Assembly (NCBI GenBank): GCA_946800325.1
Contig: OX326959.1
Coordinates: forward strand, 6,468,501-6,532,500
DNA from: Luzula sylvatica
Taxonomy: Eukaryota; Streptophyta; Magnoliopsida; Poales; Juncaceae
DNA: 64,000 bases
Reading direction: 5' to 3'
Below are positions 1-12,550 of the stretch, one piece after another. The notes under the pieces are model-generated. The model did no database searches. It saw only the letters and a list, made by a program, of their open reading frames with translations, and was not told the DNA's origin. Each line of letters opens with the position of its first letter. Positions within the stretch are counted from its first letter, which is position 1. Position numbers and translations under genes: made by a program.

Positions 1-124
1 GATTCAAAACAAGATTTTAACACTTTGAGGAGTTCAAATAACGTGTTTTTATATCATTTGTATCGTATCTTTTACTACATAACTTTTCACCAAATTTCAC
101 AAACACTAAGAAAGTTTGTTTTTC
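1..124 (+). repeat. Representative satellite monomer with dyads and phased A/T tracts
   Basis: First unit of the window, used here for coordinates within a monomer. Two short dyads are visible: ACAAAC at 99-104 pairs with GTTTGT at 114-119 (9-base loop), and GTTTT at 118-122 pairs with AAAAC at 130-134 in the next unit, across the junction (7-base loop). Runs of three to five A or T centre near 7, 16, 25, 37, 48, 58, 71, 85, 94, 102, 112 and 121, a mean spacing of about 10.4 bp. In the common form, CpG sites lie at 21-22, 42-43, 64-65 and across the junction 124/1. This particular unit has the variants CACTTT (CpG lost at 21-22) and TATATC instead of AGATC. No CENP-B box-like motif is present. 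Confidence 0.85.
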
Positions 125-1140
125 GATTCAAAACAAGATTTTAACGCATTGAGGAGTTCAAATAACGTGTTTTTAGATCATTTGTATCGTATCGTATACT
201 ACATAACTTTTCACCAAATTTCACAAACACTAAGAAAGTTTGTTTTTCGATTCAAAACATGATTTCAACGCTTTGAGGAGTTCAAATAACGTGTTTTTAG
301 ATCATTTGTATCGTATCTTTTACTACATAACTTTTCACCCAATTTCACAAACACTAAGAAAGTTTGTTTTTCGATTCAAAACAAGATTTTAACGCTTTGA
401 GGAGTTCAAATAACGTGTTTTTAGATCATTTGTATCGTATCTTTTACTACATAAATTTTCACCGAATTTCCCAAACACTAAGAAAGTTTGTTTTTCGATT
501 CAAAACAAGATTTAAACGCTTTGAGGAGTTCAAATAATGTGTTTTTAGATCATTTGTATCGTATCTTTTACTACATAACTTTTCACCGAATTTCACAAAC
601 ACTAAGAAACTTTGTTTTTCGATTGAAAACAAGATTTTAACGCTTTGAGGAGTTCAAATAACGTGTTTTTAGATCATTTGTAACGTATCTTTTATTACAT
701 AACTTTTCACCAAATTTCACAAACACTAAGAAAGTTTGTTTTTAGATTCAAAACAAGATTTTAACGCTTTGAGGAGTTCAAATAACGTGTTTTTAGATCA
801 TTTGTATCGTATCTTTTACTACATAACTTTTCACCAAATTTCACAAACACTAAGAAAGTTTGTTTTTAGATTCAAAACAAGATTTTAACGCTTTGAGGAG
901 TTCAAATAACGTGTTTTTAGATCATTTGTATCGTATCTTTTAGTACATAACTTTTCACCAAATTTCACAAACACTAAGAAAGTTTGTTTTCCGGTTCAAA
1001 ACAAGATTGTAACGCTTTGAGGAATTCAAATAACATGTTTTTAGATCATTTGTATCGTATCGTTTACTACATAACTTTTCACCAAATTTCACAAACACTA
1101 TGAAAGTTTGTTTTTCGATTCAAAACAAGATTTTAACACT
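1..1140 (+). repeat. Left satellite segment, related to 13.0-14.2 kb and 18.0-19.2 kb
   Basis: About nine monomers not included in the neighbouring 46-monomer tandem pair. Rare variants here recur in the same order downstream: CGTATCGTATAC at 188 recurs at 13,211 and 18,172, and the CGCATTGAGG, CATGATT, TTTCCCAAAC and GTAACGTATC variants follow in the same sequence. The offset to the first downstream copy is 13,023 bp (13,022 before an extra base in the first unit at about 13,030). This homology continues rightwards past 1,140, to about 1,650, so the segment belongs to the same ancestral block as the 40-monomer repeat. Confidence 0.75.
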
Positions 1141-4100
1141 TTGAGGAGTTCAAATAACGTGTTTTTAGATCATTTGTATCGTATCTTTTACTACATAACT
1201 TTTCACCAAATTTCACAAACACTAAGAAAGTTTGTTTTTCAATTCTAAACAAGATTTTAACGCTTTGAGGAGTTCAATTAACGTGTTTTTAGATCATTTG
1301 TATCGTATCTTTTACTACATAACTTTTCACCGAATTTCACAAACACTAAGAAAGTTTGTTTTTCGATTCAAAACAAGATTTTAACGCTTTGAGGAGTTCA
1401 AATAACGTGTTTTTAGAACATTTGTATCGTATGTTTAGTACATAACTTTTCACCAAATTTCACAAACACTAAAGAAAGTTTGTTTTTAGATTCAAAACAA
1501 GATTTTAACGCTTTGAGGAGTTCAAATAACGTGTTTTTAGATCATTTGTATCGTATCTTTTAGTAAATAACTTTTCACCAAATTTCACAAACACAAAGAA
1601 AGTTTGTTTTTAGATTCAAAACAAGATTTTAACGCTTTGAGGAGTTCAAATAACGTGTTTTTAGATCATTTGAATGGTATCTTTTAGTACATAACTTTTC
1701 ACCAAATTTCACAAACACTAAGACAGTTTGTTTTTAGATTCAAAACAAGGTTTTAACGCTTTGAGGAGTTCAAATAACGTGTTTTTAGATCATTTGTATC
1801 GTATCTTTTACTACATAACTTTTCACCGAATTTCACAAACACTAAGAAATATTGTTTTTCGATTCAAAACAAGATTTAAACGCTTTGAGGAGTTCAAATA
1901 ACGTGTTTTTAGATCATTTGTATCGTATATTTTACTACATAACTTTTCACCAAATTTCACAAACACTAAGAAAGTTTGTTTTTCAATTCAAAACAAGATT
2001 TTAACGCTTTGAGGAGTTCAAATAACGTGTTTTTAGATTATTTGTATCGTATCTTTTACTACATAACTTTTCACCAAATTTCACAAACACTAAGAAAGTT
2101 TGTTTTTAGATTCAAAACAAGATTTTAACGCTTTGAGGAGTTCACATAACTTGTTTTTAGATCATTTGTATCGTATCTCTTACTACATAAATTTTCACCA
2201 AATTTCACAAACACTAAGATAGTTTGTTTTTCGACTCAAAACAAGATTTTAACGCTTTGAGGTGTTCAAATAACGTGTTTTTAGATCATTTGTATCGTAT
2301 GTTTTTGTACATAACTTTTCACCAAATTTCACAAACACTAAGAAAGTTTGTTTTTAGATTCAAAACAAGATTTTAACGCTTTGAGGAGTTCAAATAACGT
2401 GTTTTTAGATCATTTGTATCGTATCTTTTACTACATAACTTTTCACCGAATTTCACAAACACTAAGAAAGTTTGTTTTTCAATTCAAAACAAGATTTTAA
2501 CGCTTTGAGGAGTTCAAATAACGTGTTTTTAGATCATTTGTATCGTATCTTTTACTACATAACTTTTCACCAAATTTCACAAACACTAAGAAAGTTTGTT
2601 TTTAGATTCAAAACAAGATTTTAACGCTTTGATGAGTTCAAATAACGTGTTTTTAGATCATTTGTATCGTATCGTTTACTACATAACTTTTCACCAAATT
2701 TCACAAACACTAAGAAAGTTTGTTTTTCGATTCAAAACAAGATTTTAACGCTTTGAGGACTTCAAATAACGTGTTTTTAGATCATTTGTATCGTATCTTT
2801 TAGTACATAACTTTTCACCAAATTTCACAAACACTAAGAAAGTTTGTTTTCCTGTTCAAAACAAGATTTTAACGCTTTGAGGAGTTCAAATAACGTGTTT
2901 TTAGATCATTTGTATCGTATCTTTTACTACATAACTTTTCACCAAATTTCACAAACACTAAGAAAGTTTGTTTTTAGATTCAAAACAAGATTTTAACGCT
3001 TTGAGGAGTTCAAATAACGTGTTTTTAGATCATTTGTATCGTATCGTTTACTACATAACTTTTCACCAAATTTCACAAACACTAAGAAAGTTTGTTTTTC
3101 GATTCAAAACAAGATTTTAACGCTTTGAGGTGTTCAAATAACGTGTTTTTAGATCATTTGTATGGTATCTTTTCCTACATAACTTTTCACCCAATTTCAC
3201 AAACACTAAGAAAGTTTGTTTTTCGATTCAAAACAAGATTTTAACGCTTTGAGGAGTTCAAATAACGTGTTTTTAGATCATTTGTATCGTATCTTTTACT
3301 ACATAACTTTTCACCGAATTTCACAAACACTAAGAAAGTTTGTTTTTCGATTCAAAACAAGATTTTAACGCTTTGAGGAGTTCAAATAACGTGTTTTTAG
3401 ATCATTTGTATCGTATCTTTTACTACATAACTTTTCACCGAATTTCACAAACACTAAGAAAGTTTGTTTTTCAATTCAAAACAAGATTTTAACGCTTTGA
3501 GGAGTTCAAATAACGTGTTTTTAGATCATTTGTATCGTATCTTTTACTACATAACTTTTCACCAAATTTCACAAACACTAAGAAAGTTTGTTTTTAGACT
3601 CAAAACAAGATTTTAACGCTTTGAGGAGTTCAAATAACGTGTTTTTCGATCATTTGTATCGTATGTTTTAGTACATAACTTTTCACCAAATTTCACAAAC
3701 ACTAAAGAAAGTTTGATTTTAGATTCAAAACAAGATTTTAACGCTTTGGGGAGTTCAAATAACGTGTTTTTAGATCATTTGTATCGTATCTTTTAGTAAA
3801 TAACTTTTCACCAAATTTCACAAACACTAAGAAAGTTTGTTTTCCGGTTCAAAACAAGATTTTAACGCTTTGAGGAGTTCAAATAACATGTTTTTTGATC
3901 ATTTGTATCGTATCGTTTACTACATAACTTTTCACCAAATTTCACAAACACTATGAAAGTTTGTTTTTCGATTCAAAACAAGATTTTAACACTTTGAGGA
4001 GTTCAAATAACGTGTTTTTATATCATTTGTATCGTATCTTTTACTACATAACTTTTCACCAAATTTCACAAACTCTAAGAAAGTTTGTTTTTCGATTCAA

Positions 4101-6845
4101 AACAAGATTTTAACGCTTTGAGGAGTTCAAATAACGTGTTTTTAGATCATTTGTATCGTATCGTTTACTACATAACTTTTCACCAAATTTCACAAACACT
4201 AAGAAAGTTTGTTTTTCGATTCAAAACAAGATTTAAACGCTTTGAGGAGTTCAAATAACGTGTTTTTAGATCATTTGTATCGTATCTTTTACTACATAAC
4301 TTTTCACCCAATTTCACAAACACTAAGAAAGTTTGTTTTTCGATTCAAAACAAGATTTTAACGCTTTGAGGAGTTCAAATAACGTGTTTTTAGATCATTT
4401 GTATCGTATCTTTTACTACATAACTTTTCACCCAATTTCACAAACACTAAGAAAGTTTGTTTTTCGATTCAAAACAAGATTTTAACGCTTTGAGGAGTTC
4501 AAATAACGTGTTTTTAGATCATTTGTATCGTATCTTTTAGTACATAACTTTTCACCAAATTTAACAAACACTAAGAAAGTTTGTTTTCCGGTTCAAAACA
4601 AGATTTTAACGCTTTGAGGAGTTCAAATAACATGTTTTTAGATCATTTGTATCGTATCGTTTACTACATAACTTTTCACCAAATTTCACAAACACTATGA
4701 AAGTTTGTTTTTCGATTCAAAACAAGATTTTAACACTTTGAGGAGTTCAAATAACGTGTTTTTATATCATTTGTATCGTATCTTTTACTACATAACTTTT
4801 CACCAAATTTCACAAACACTAAGAAAGTTTGTTTTTCGATTCAAAACAAGATTTTAACGCTTTGAGGAGTTCAAATAACGTGTTTTTAGATCATTTGTAT
4901 CGTATCGTTTACTACATAACTTTTCACCAAATTTCACAAACACTAAGAAAGTTTGTTTTTCGATTCAAAACAAGATTTTAACGCTTTGAGGATTTCAAAT
5001 AACGTGTTTTTAGATCATTTGTATCGTATCTTTTACTACATAACTTTTCACCAAATTTCACAAACACTAAGAAAGTTTGTTTTTAGATTCAAAACAAGAT
5101 TTTAACGCTTTGAGGAGTTCAAATAACGTGTTTTTAGATCATTTGTATCGTATCGTTTACTACATAACTTTTCACCAAATTTCACAAACACTAAGAAAGT
5201 TTGTTTTTCGATTCAAAACAAGATTTTAACGCTTTGAGGAGTTCAAATAACGTGTTTTTAGATCATTTGTATCGTATCTTTTACTACATAACTTTTCACC
5301 AAATTTCACAAACACTAAGAAAGTTTGTTTTTAGATTCAAAACAAGATTTTAACGCTTTGAGGAGTTCAAATAACGTGTTTTTAGATCATTTGTATCGTA
5401 TATTTTACTACATAACTTTTCACCAAATTTCACAAACACTAAGAAAGTTTGTTTTTCGATTCAAAACAAGATTTTAACGCTTTGAGGAGTTCAAATAACG
5501 TGTTTTTAGATCATTTGTATCATATCGTTTACTACATAACTTTTCACCGAATTTCACAAACCCTAAGAAAGTTTGTTTTTCGATTCAAAACAAGATTTTA
5601 ACGCTTTGAGGAGTTCAAATAACGTGTTTTGAGATCATTTGTATCGTATCTTTTACTACATAACTTTTCACCGAATTTCACAAACACTAAGAAAGTTTGT
5701 TTTTCAATTCAAAACAAGATTTTAACGCTTTGAGGAGTTCAAATAACGTGTTTTTAGATTATTTGTATCGTATCGTTTACTACATAACTTTTCACCAAAT
5801 TTCACAAACACTATGAAAGTTTGTTTTTCGATTCAAAACAAGATTTTAACGCTTTGAGGAGTTCACATAACTTGTTTTTAGATCATTTGTATCGTATCTC
5901 TTACTACATAAATTTTCACCAAATTTCACAAACACTAAGATAGTTTGTTTTTCGACTCAAAACAAGATTTTAACGCTTTGAGGTGTTCATATAACGTGTT
6001 TTTAGATCATTTGTATCGTATGTTTTAGTACATAACTTTTCACCAAATTTCACAAACACTAAGAAAGTTTGTTTTTAGATTCAAAACAAGATTTTAACGC
6101 TTTGAGGAGTTCAAATAACGTGTTTTTAGATCATTTGTATCGTATCTTTTACTACAGAATTTTTGACCCAATTTCACAAACACTAAGAAAGTTTGTTTTT
6201 CGATTCAAAACAAGATTTTAACGCTTTGAGGAGTTCAAATAACGTGTTTTTAGATCATTTGTATCGTATCTTTTACTACATAAATTTTCACCGAATTTCC
6301 CAAACACTAAGAAAGTTTGTTTTTCGATTCAAAACAAGATTTAAACGCTTTGAGGAGTTCAAATAACGTGTTTTTAGATCATTTGTATCGTATCTTTTAC
6401 TACATAACTTTTCACCGAATTTCACAAACACTAAGAAACTTTGTTTTTTGATTCAAAACAAGATTTTAACGCTTTGAGGAGTTCAAATAACGTGTTTTTA
6501 TATCATTTGTATCGTATCTTTTACTACATAACTTTTCACCAAATTTCACAAACACTAAGAAAGTTTGTTTTTCGACTTAAAACAAGATTTTAACGCTTTG
6601 AGGTGTTCAAATAACGTGTTTTTAGATCATTTGTATCGTATCTTTTACTACATAACTTTTCACCAAATTTCACAAACACTAAGAAAGTTTGTTTTTAGAT
6701 TCAAAACAAGATTTTAACGCTTTGAGGAGTTCAAATAACGTGTTTTTAGATCATTTGTATCGTATCTTTTACTACATAACTTTTCACCGAATTTCACAAA
6801 CACTAAGAAAGTTTGTTTTTCGATTCAAAACAAGATTTTAACGCT
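1140..6845 (+). repeat. 46-monomer higher-order unit, copy 1 (5,705 bp)
   Basis: Barcode variants recur exactly 5,705 bp downstream: AATTCTAAAC at 1,241 and 6,946, GAAATATTG at 1,846 and 7,551, GGAC at 2,757 and 8,462. 5,705 is 46 x 124 plus one base. Copy 1 begins near 1,140, because the monomers to its left (AACATG, CTATGAAAG) do not match those left of 6,845. Few differences separate the copies. Examples are 1,929 (A, versus C at 7,634) and 5,990 (T, versus A at 11,695), with others near 2,068, 5,742 and 6,447. The boundary is placed only to within about 100 bp because all monomers resemble each other. Confidence 0.85.
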
Positions 6846-9800
6846 TTGAGGAGTTCAAATAACGTGTTTTTAGATCATTTGTATCGTATCTTTTACTACA
6901 TAACTTTTCACCAAATTTCACAAACACTAAGAAAGTTTGTTTTTCAATTCTAAACAAGATTTTAACGCTTTGAGGAGTTCAATTAACGTGTTTTTAGATC
7001 ATTTGTATCGTATCTTTTACTACATAACTTTTCACCGAATTTCACAAACACTAAGAAAGTTTGTTTTTCGATTCAAAACAAGATTTTAACGCTTTGAGGA
7101 GTTCAAATAACGTGTTTTTAGAACATTTGTATCGTATGTTTAGTACATAACTTTTCACCAAATTTCACAAACACTAAAGAAAGTTTGTTTTTAGATTCAA
7201 AACAAGATTTTAACGCTTTGAGGAGTTCAAATAACGTGTTTTTAGATCATTTGTATCGTATCTTTTAGTAAATAACTTTTCACCAAATTTCACAAACACA
7301 AAGAAAGTTTGTTTTTAGATTCAAAACAAGATTTTAACGCTTTGAGGAGTTCAAATAACGTGTTTTTAGATCATTTGAATGGTATCTTTTAGTACATAAC
7401 TTTTCACCAAATTTCACAAACACTAAGACAGTTTGTTTTTAGATTCAAAACAAGGTTTTAACGCTTTGAGGAGTTCAAATAACGTGTTTTTAGATCATTT
7501 GTATCGTATCTTTTACTACATAACTTTTCACCGAATTTCACAAACACTAAGAAATATTGTTTTTCGATTCAAAACAAGATTTAAACGCTTTGAGGAGTTC
7601 AAATAACGTGTTTTTAGATCATTTGTATCGTATCTTTTACTACATAACTTTTCACCAAATTTCACAAACACTAAGAAAGTTTGTTTTTCAATTCAAAACA
7701 AGATTTTAACGCTTTGAGGAGTTCAAATAACGTGTTTTTAGATTATTTGTATCGTATCTTTTACTACTTAACTTTTCACCAAATTTCACAAACACTAAGA
7801 AAGTTTGTTTTTAGATTCAAAACAAGATTTTAACGCTTTGAGGAGTTCACATAACTTGTTTTTAGATCATTTGTATCGTATCTCTTACTACATAAATTTT
7901 CACCAAATTTCACAAACACTAAGATAGTTTGTTTTTCGACTCAAAACAAGATTTTAACGCTTTGAGGTGTTCAAATAACGTGTTTTTAGATCATTTGTAT
8001 CGTATGTTTTTGTACATAACTTTTCACCAAATTTCACAAACACTAAGAAAGTTTGTTTTTAGATTCAAAACAAGATTTTAACGCTTTGAGGAGTTCAAAT
8101 AACGTGTTTTTAGATCATTTGTATCGTATCTTTTACTACATAACTTTTCACCGAATTTCACAAACACTAAGAAAGTTTGTTTTTCAATTCAAAACAAGAT
8201 TTTAACGCTTTGAGGAGTTCAAATAACGTGTTTTTAGATCATTTGTATCGTATCTTTTACTACATAACTTTTCACCAAATTTCACAAACACTAAGAAAGT
8301 TTGTTTTTAGATTCAAAACAAGATTTTAACGCTTTGATGAGTTCAAATAACGTGTTTTTAGATCATTTGTATCGTATCGTTTACTACATAACTTTTCACC
8401 AAATTTCACAAACACTAAGAAAGTTTGTTTTTCGATTCAAAACAAGATTTTAACGCTTTGAGGACTTCAAATAACGTGTTTTTAGATCATTTGTATCGTA
8501 TCTTTTAGTACATAACTTTTCACCAAATTTCACAAACACTAAGAAAGTTTGTTTTCCTGTTCAAAACAAGATTTTAACGCTTTGAGGAGTTCAAATAACG
8601 TGTTTTTAGATCATTTGTATCGTATCTTTTACTACATAACTTTTCACCAAATTTCACAAACACTAAGAAAGTTTGTTTTTAGATTCAAAACAAGATTTTA
8701 ACGCTTTGAGGAGTTCAAATAACGTGTTTTTAGATCATTTGTATCGTATCGTTTACTACATAACTTTTCACCAAATTTCACAAACACTAAGAAAGTTTGT
8801 TTTTCGATTCAAAACAAGATTTTAACGCTTTGAGGTGTTCAAATAACGTGTTTTTAGATCATTTGTATGGTATCTTTTCCTACATAACTTTTCACCCAAT
8901 TTCACAAACACTAAGAAAGTTTGTTTTTCGATTCAAAACAAGATTTTAACGCTTTGAGGAGTTCAAATAACGTGTTTTTAGATCATTTGTATCGTATCTT
9001 TTACTACATAACTTTTCACCGAATTTCACAAACACTAAGAAAGTTTGTTTTTCGATTCAAAACAAGATTTTAACGCTTTGAGGAGTTCAAATAACGTGTT
9101 TTTAGATCATTTGTATCGTATCTTTTACTACATAACTTTTCACCGAATTTCACAAACACTAAGAAAGTTTGTTTTTCAATTCAAAACAAGATTTTAACGC
9201 TTTGAGGAGTTCAAATAACGTGTTTTTAGATCATTTGTATCGTATCTTTTACTACATAACTTTTCACCAAATTTCACAAACACTAAGAAAGTTTGTTTTT
9301 AGACTCAAAACAAGATTTTAACGCTTTGAGGAGTTCAAATAACGTGTTTTTCGATCATTTGTATCGTATGTTTTAGTACATAACTTTTCACCAAATTTCA
9401 CAAACACTAAAGAAAGTTTGATTTTAGATTCAAAACAAGATTTTAACGCTTTGGGGAGTTCAAATAACGTGTTTTTAGATCATTTGTATCGTATCTTTTA
9501 GTAAATAACTTTTCACCAAATTTCACAAACACTAAGAAAGTTTGTTTTCCGGTTCAAAACAAGATTTTAACGCTTTGAGGAGTTCAAATAACATGTTTTT
9601 TGATCATTTGTATCGTATCGTTTACTACATAACTTTTCACCAAATTTCACAAACACTATGAAAGTTTGTTTTTCGATTCAAAACAAGATTTTAACACTTT
9701 GAGGAGTTCAAATAACGTGTTTTTATATCATTTGTATCGTATCTTTTACTACATAACTTTTCACCAAATTTCACAAACTCTAAGAAAGTTTGTTTTTCGA

Positions 9801-12550
9801 TTCAAAACAAGATTTTAACGCTTTGAGGAGTTCAAATAACGTGTTTTTAGATCATTTGTATCGTATCGTTTACTACATAACTTTTCACCAAATTTCACAA
9901 ACACTAAGAAAGTTTGTTTTTCGATTCAAAACAAGATTTAAACGCTTTGAGGAGTTCAAATAACGTGTTTTTAGATCATTTGTATCGTATCTTTTACTAC
10001 ATAACTTTTCACCCAATTTCACAAACACTAAGAAAGTTTGTTTTTCGATTCAAAACAAGATTTTAACGCTTTGAGGAGTTCAAATAACGTGTTTTTAGAT
10101 CATTTGTATCGTATCTTTTACTACATAACTTTTCACCCAATTTCACAAACACTAAGAAAGTTTGTTTTTCGATTCAAAACAAGATTTTAACGCTTTGAGG
10201 AGTTCAAATAACGTGTTTTTAGATCATTTGTATCGTATCTTTTAGTACATAACTTTTCACCAAATTTAACAAACACTAAGAAAGTTTGTTTTCCGGTTCA
10301 AAACAAGATTTTAACGCTTTGAGGAGTTCAAATAACATGTTTTTAGATCATTTGTATCGTATCGTTTACTACATAACTTTTCACCAAATTTCACAAACAC
10401 TATGAAAGTTTGTTTTTCGATTCAAAACAAGATTTTAACACTTTGAGGAGTTCAAATAACGTGTTTTTATATCATTTGTATCGTATCTTTTACTACATAA
10501 CTTTTCACCAAATTTCACAAACACTAAGAAAGTTTGTTTTTCGATTCAAAACAAGATTTTAACGCTTTGAGGAGTTCAAATAACGTGTTTTTAGATCATT
10601 TGTATCGTATCGTTTACTACATAACTTTTCACCAAATTTCACAAACACTAAGAAAGTTTGTTTTTCGATTCAAAACAAGATTTTAACGCTTTGAGGATTT
10701 CAAATAACGTGTTTTTAGATCATTTGTATCGTATCTTTTACTACATAACTTTTCACCAAATTTCACAAACACTAAGAAAGTTTGTTTTTAGATTCAAAAC
10801 AAGATTTTAACGCTTTGAGGAGTTCAAATAACGTGTTTTTAGATCATTTGTATCGTATCGTTTACTACATAACTTTTCACCAAATTTCACAAACACTAAG
10901 AAAGTTTGTTTTTCGATTCAAAACAAGATTTTAACGCTTTGAGGAGTTCAAATAACGTGTTTTTAGATCATTTGTATCGTATCTTTTACTACATAACTTT
11001 TCACCAAATTTCACAAACACTAAGAAAGTTTGTTTTTAGATTCAAAACAAGATTTTAACGCTTTGAGGAGTTCAAATAACGTGTTTTTAGATCATTTGTA
11101 TCGTATATTTTACTACATAACTTTTCACCAAATTTCACAAACACTAAGAAAGTTTGTTTTTCGATTCAAAACAAGATTTTAACGCTTTGAGGAGTTCAAA
11201 TAACGTGTTTTTAGATCATTTGTATCATATCGTTTACTACATAACTTTTCACCGAATTTCACAAACCCTAAGAAAGTTTGTTTTTCGATTCAAAACAAGA
11301 TTTTAACGCTTTGAGGAGTTCAAATAACGTGTTTTGAGATCATTTGTATCGTATCTTTTACTACATAACTTTTCACCGAATTTCACAAACACTAAGAAAG
11401 TTTGTTTTTCAATTCAAAACAAGATTTTAACGCTTTGAGGAGATCAAATAACGTGTTTTTAGATTATTTGTATCGTATCGTTTACTACATAACTTTTCAC
11501 CAAATTTCACAAACACTATGAAAGTTTGTTTTTCGATTCAAAACAAGATTTTAACGCTTTGAGGAGTTCACATAACTTGTTTTTAGATCATTTGTATCGT
11601 ATCTCTTACTACATAAATTTTCACCAAATTTCACAAACACTAAGATAGTTTGTTTTTCGACTCAAAACAAGATTTTAACGCTTTGAGGTGTTCAAATAAC
11701 GTGTTTTTAGATCATTTGTATCGTATGTTTTAGTACATAACTTTTCACCAAATTTCACAAACACTAAGAAAGTTTGTTTTTAGATTCAAAACAAGATTTT
11801 AACGCTTTGAGGAGTTCAAATAACGTGTTTTTAGATCATTTGTATCGTATCTTTTACTACAGAATTTTTGACCCAATTTCACAAACACTAAGAAAGTTTG
11901 TTTTTCGATTCAAAACAAGATTTTAACGCTTTGAGGAGTTCAAATAACGTGTTTTTAGATCATTTGTATCGTATCTTTTACTACATAAATTTTCACCGAA
12001 TTTCCCAAACACTAAGAAAGTTTGTTTTTCGATTCAAAACAAGATTTAAACGCTTTGAGGAGTTCAAATAACGTGTTTTTAGATCATTTGTATCGTATCT
12101 TTTACTACATAACTTTTCACCGAATTTCACAAACACTAAGAAACTTTGTTTTTCGATTCAAAACAAGATTTTAACGCTTTGAGGAGTTCAAATAACGTGT
12201 TTTTATATCATTTGTATCGTATCTTTTACTACATAACTTTTCACCAAATTTCACAAACACTAAGAAAGTTTGTTTTTCGACTTAAAACAAGATTTTAACG
12301 CTTTGAGGTGTTCAAATAACGTGTTTTTAGATCATTTGTATCGTATCTTTTACTACATAACTTTTCACCAAATTTCACAAACACTAAGAAAGTTTGTTTT
12401 TAGATTCAAAACAAGATTTTAACGCTTTGAGGAGTTCAAATAACGTGTTTTTAGATCATTTGTATCGTATCTTTTACTACATAACTTTTCACCGAATTTC
12501 ACAAACACTAAGAAAGTTTGTTTTTCGATTCAAAACAAGATTTTAACGCT
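6846..12550 (+). repeat. 46-monomer higher-order unit, copy 2 (5,705 bp)
   Basis: Direct tandem copy of the preceding block, with the same barcodes at +5,705. Homology to copy 1 ends by about 12,645, where the junction reads CCATTCAAAAC while the corresponding place at 6,946 reads AATTCTAAAC. Private changes include CTACTTAAC near 7,770 and GGAGATC near 11,452. The roughly 99.9% identity seen in the stretches I compared implies a recent duplication, or recent conversion between the copies. Confidence 0.83.
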
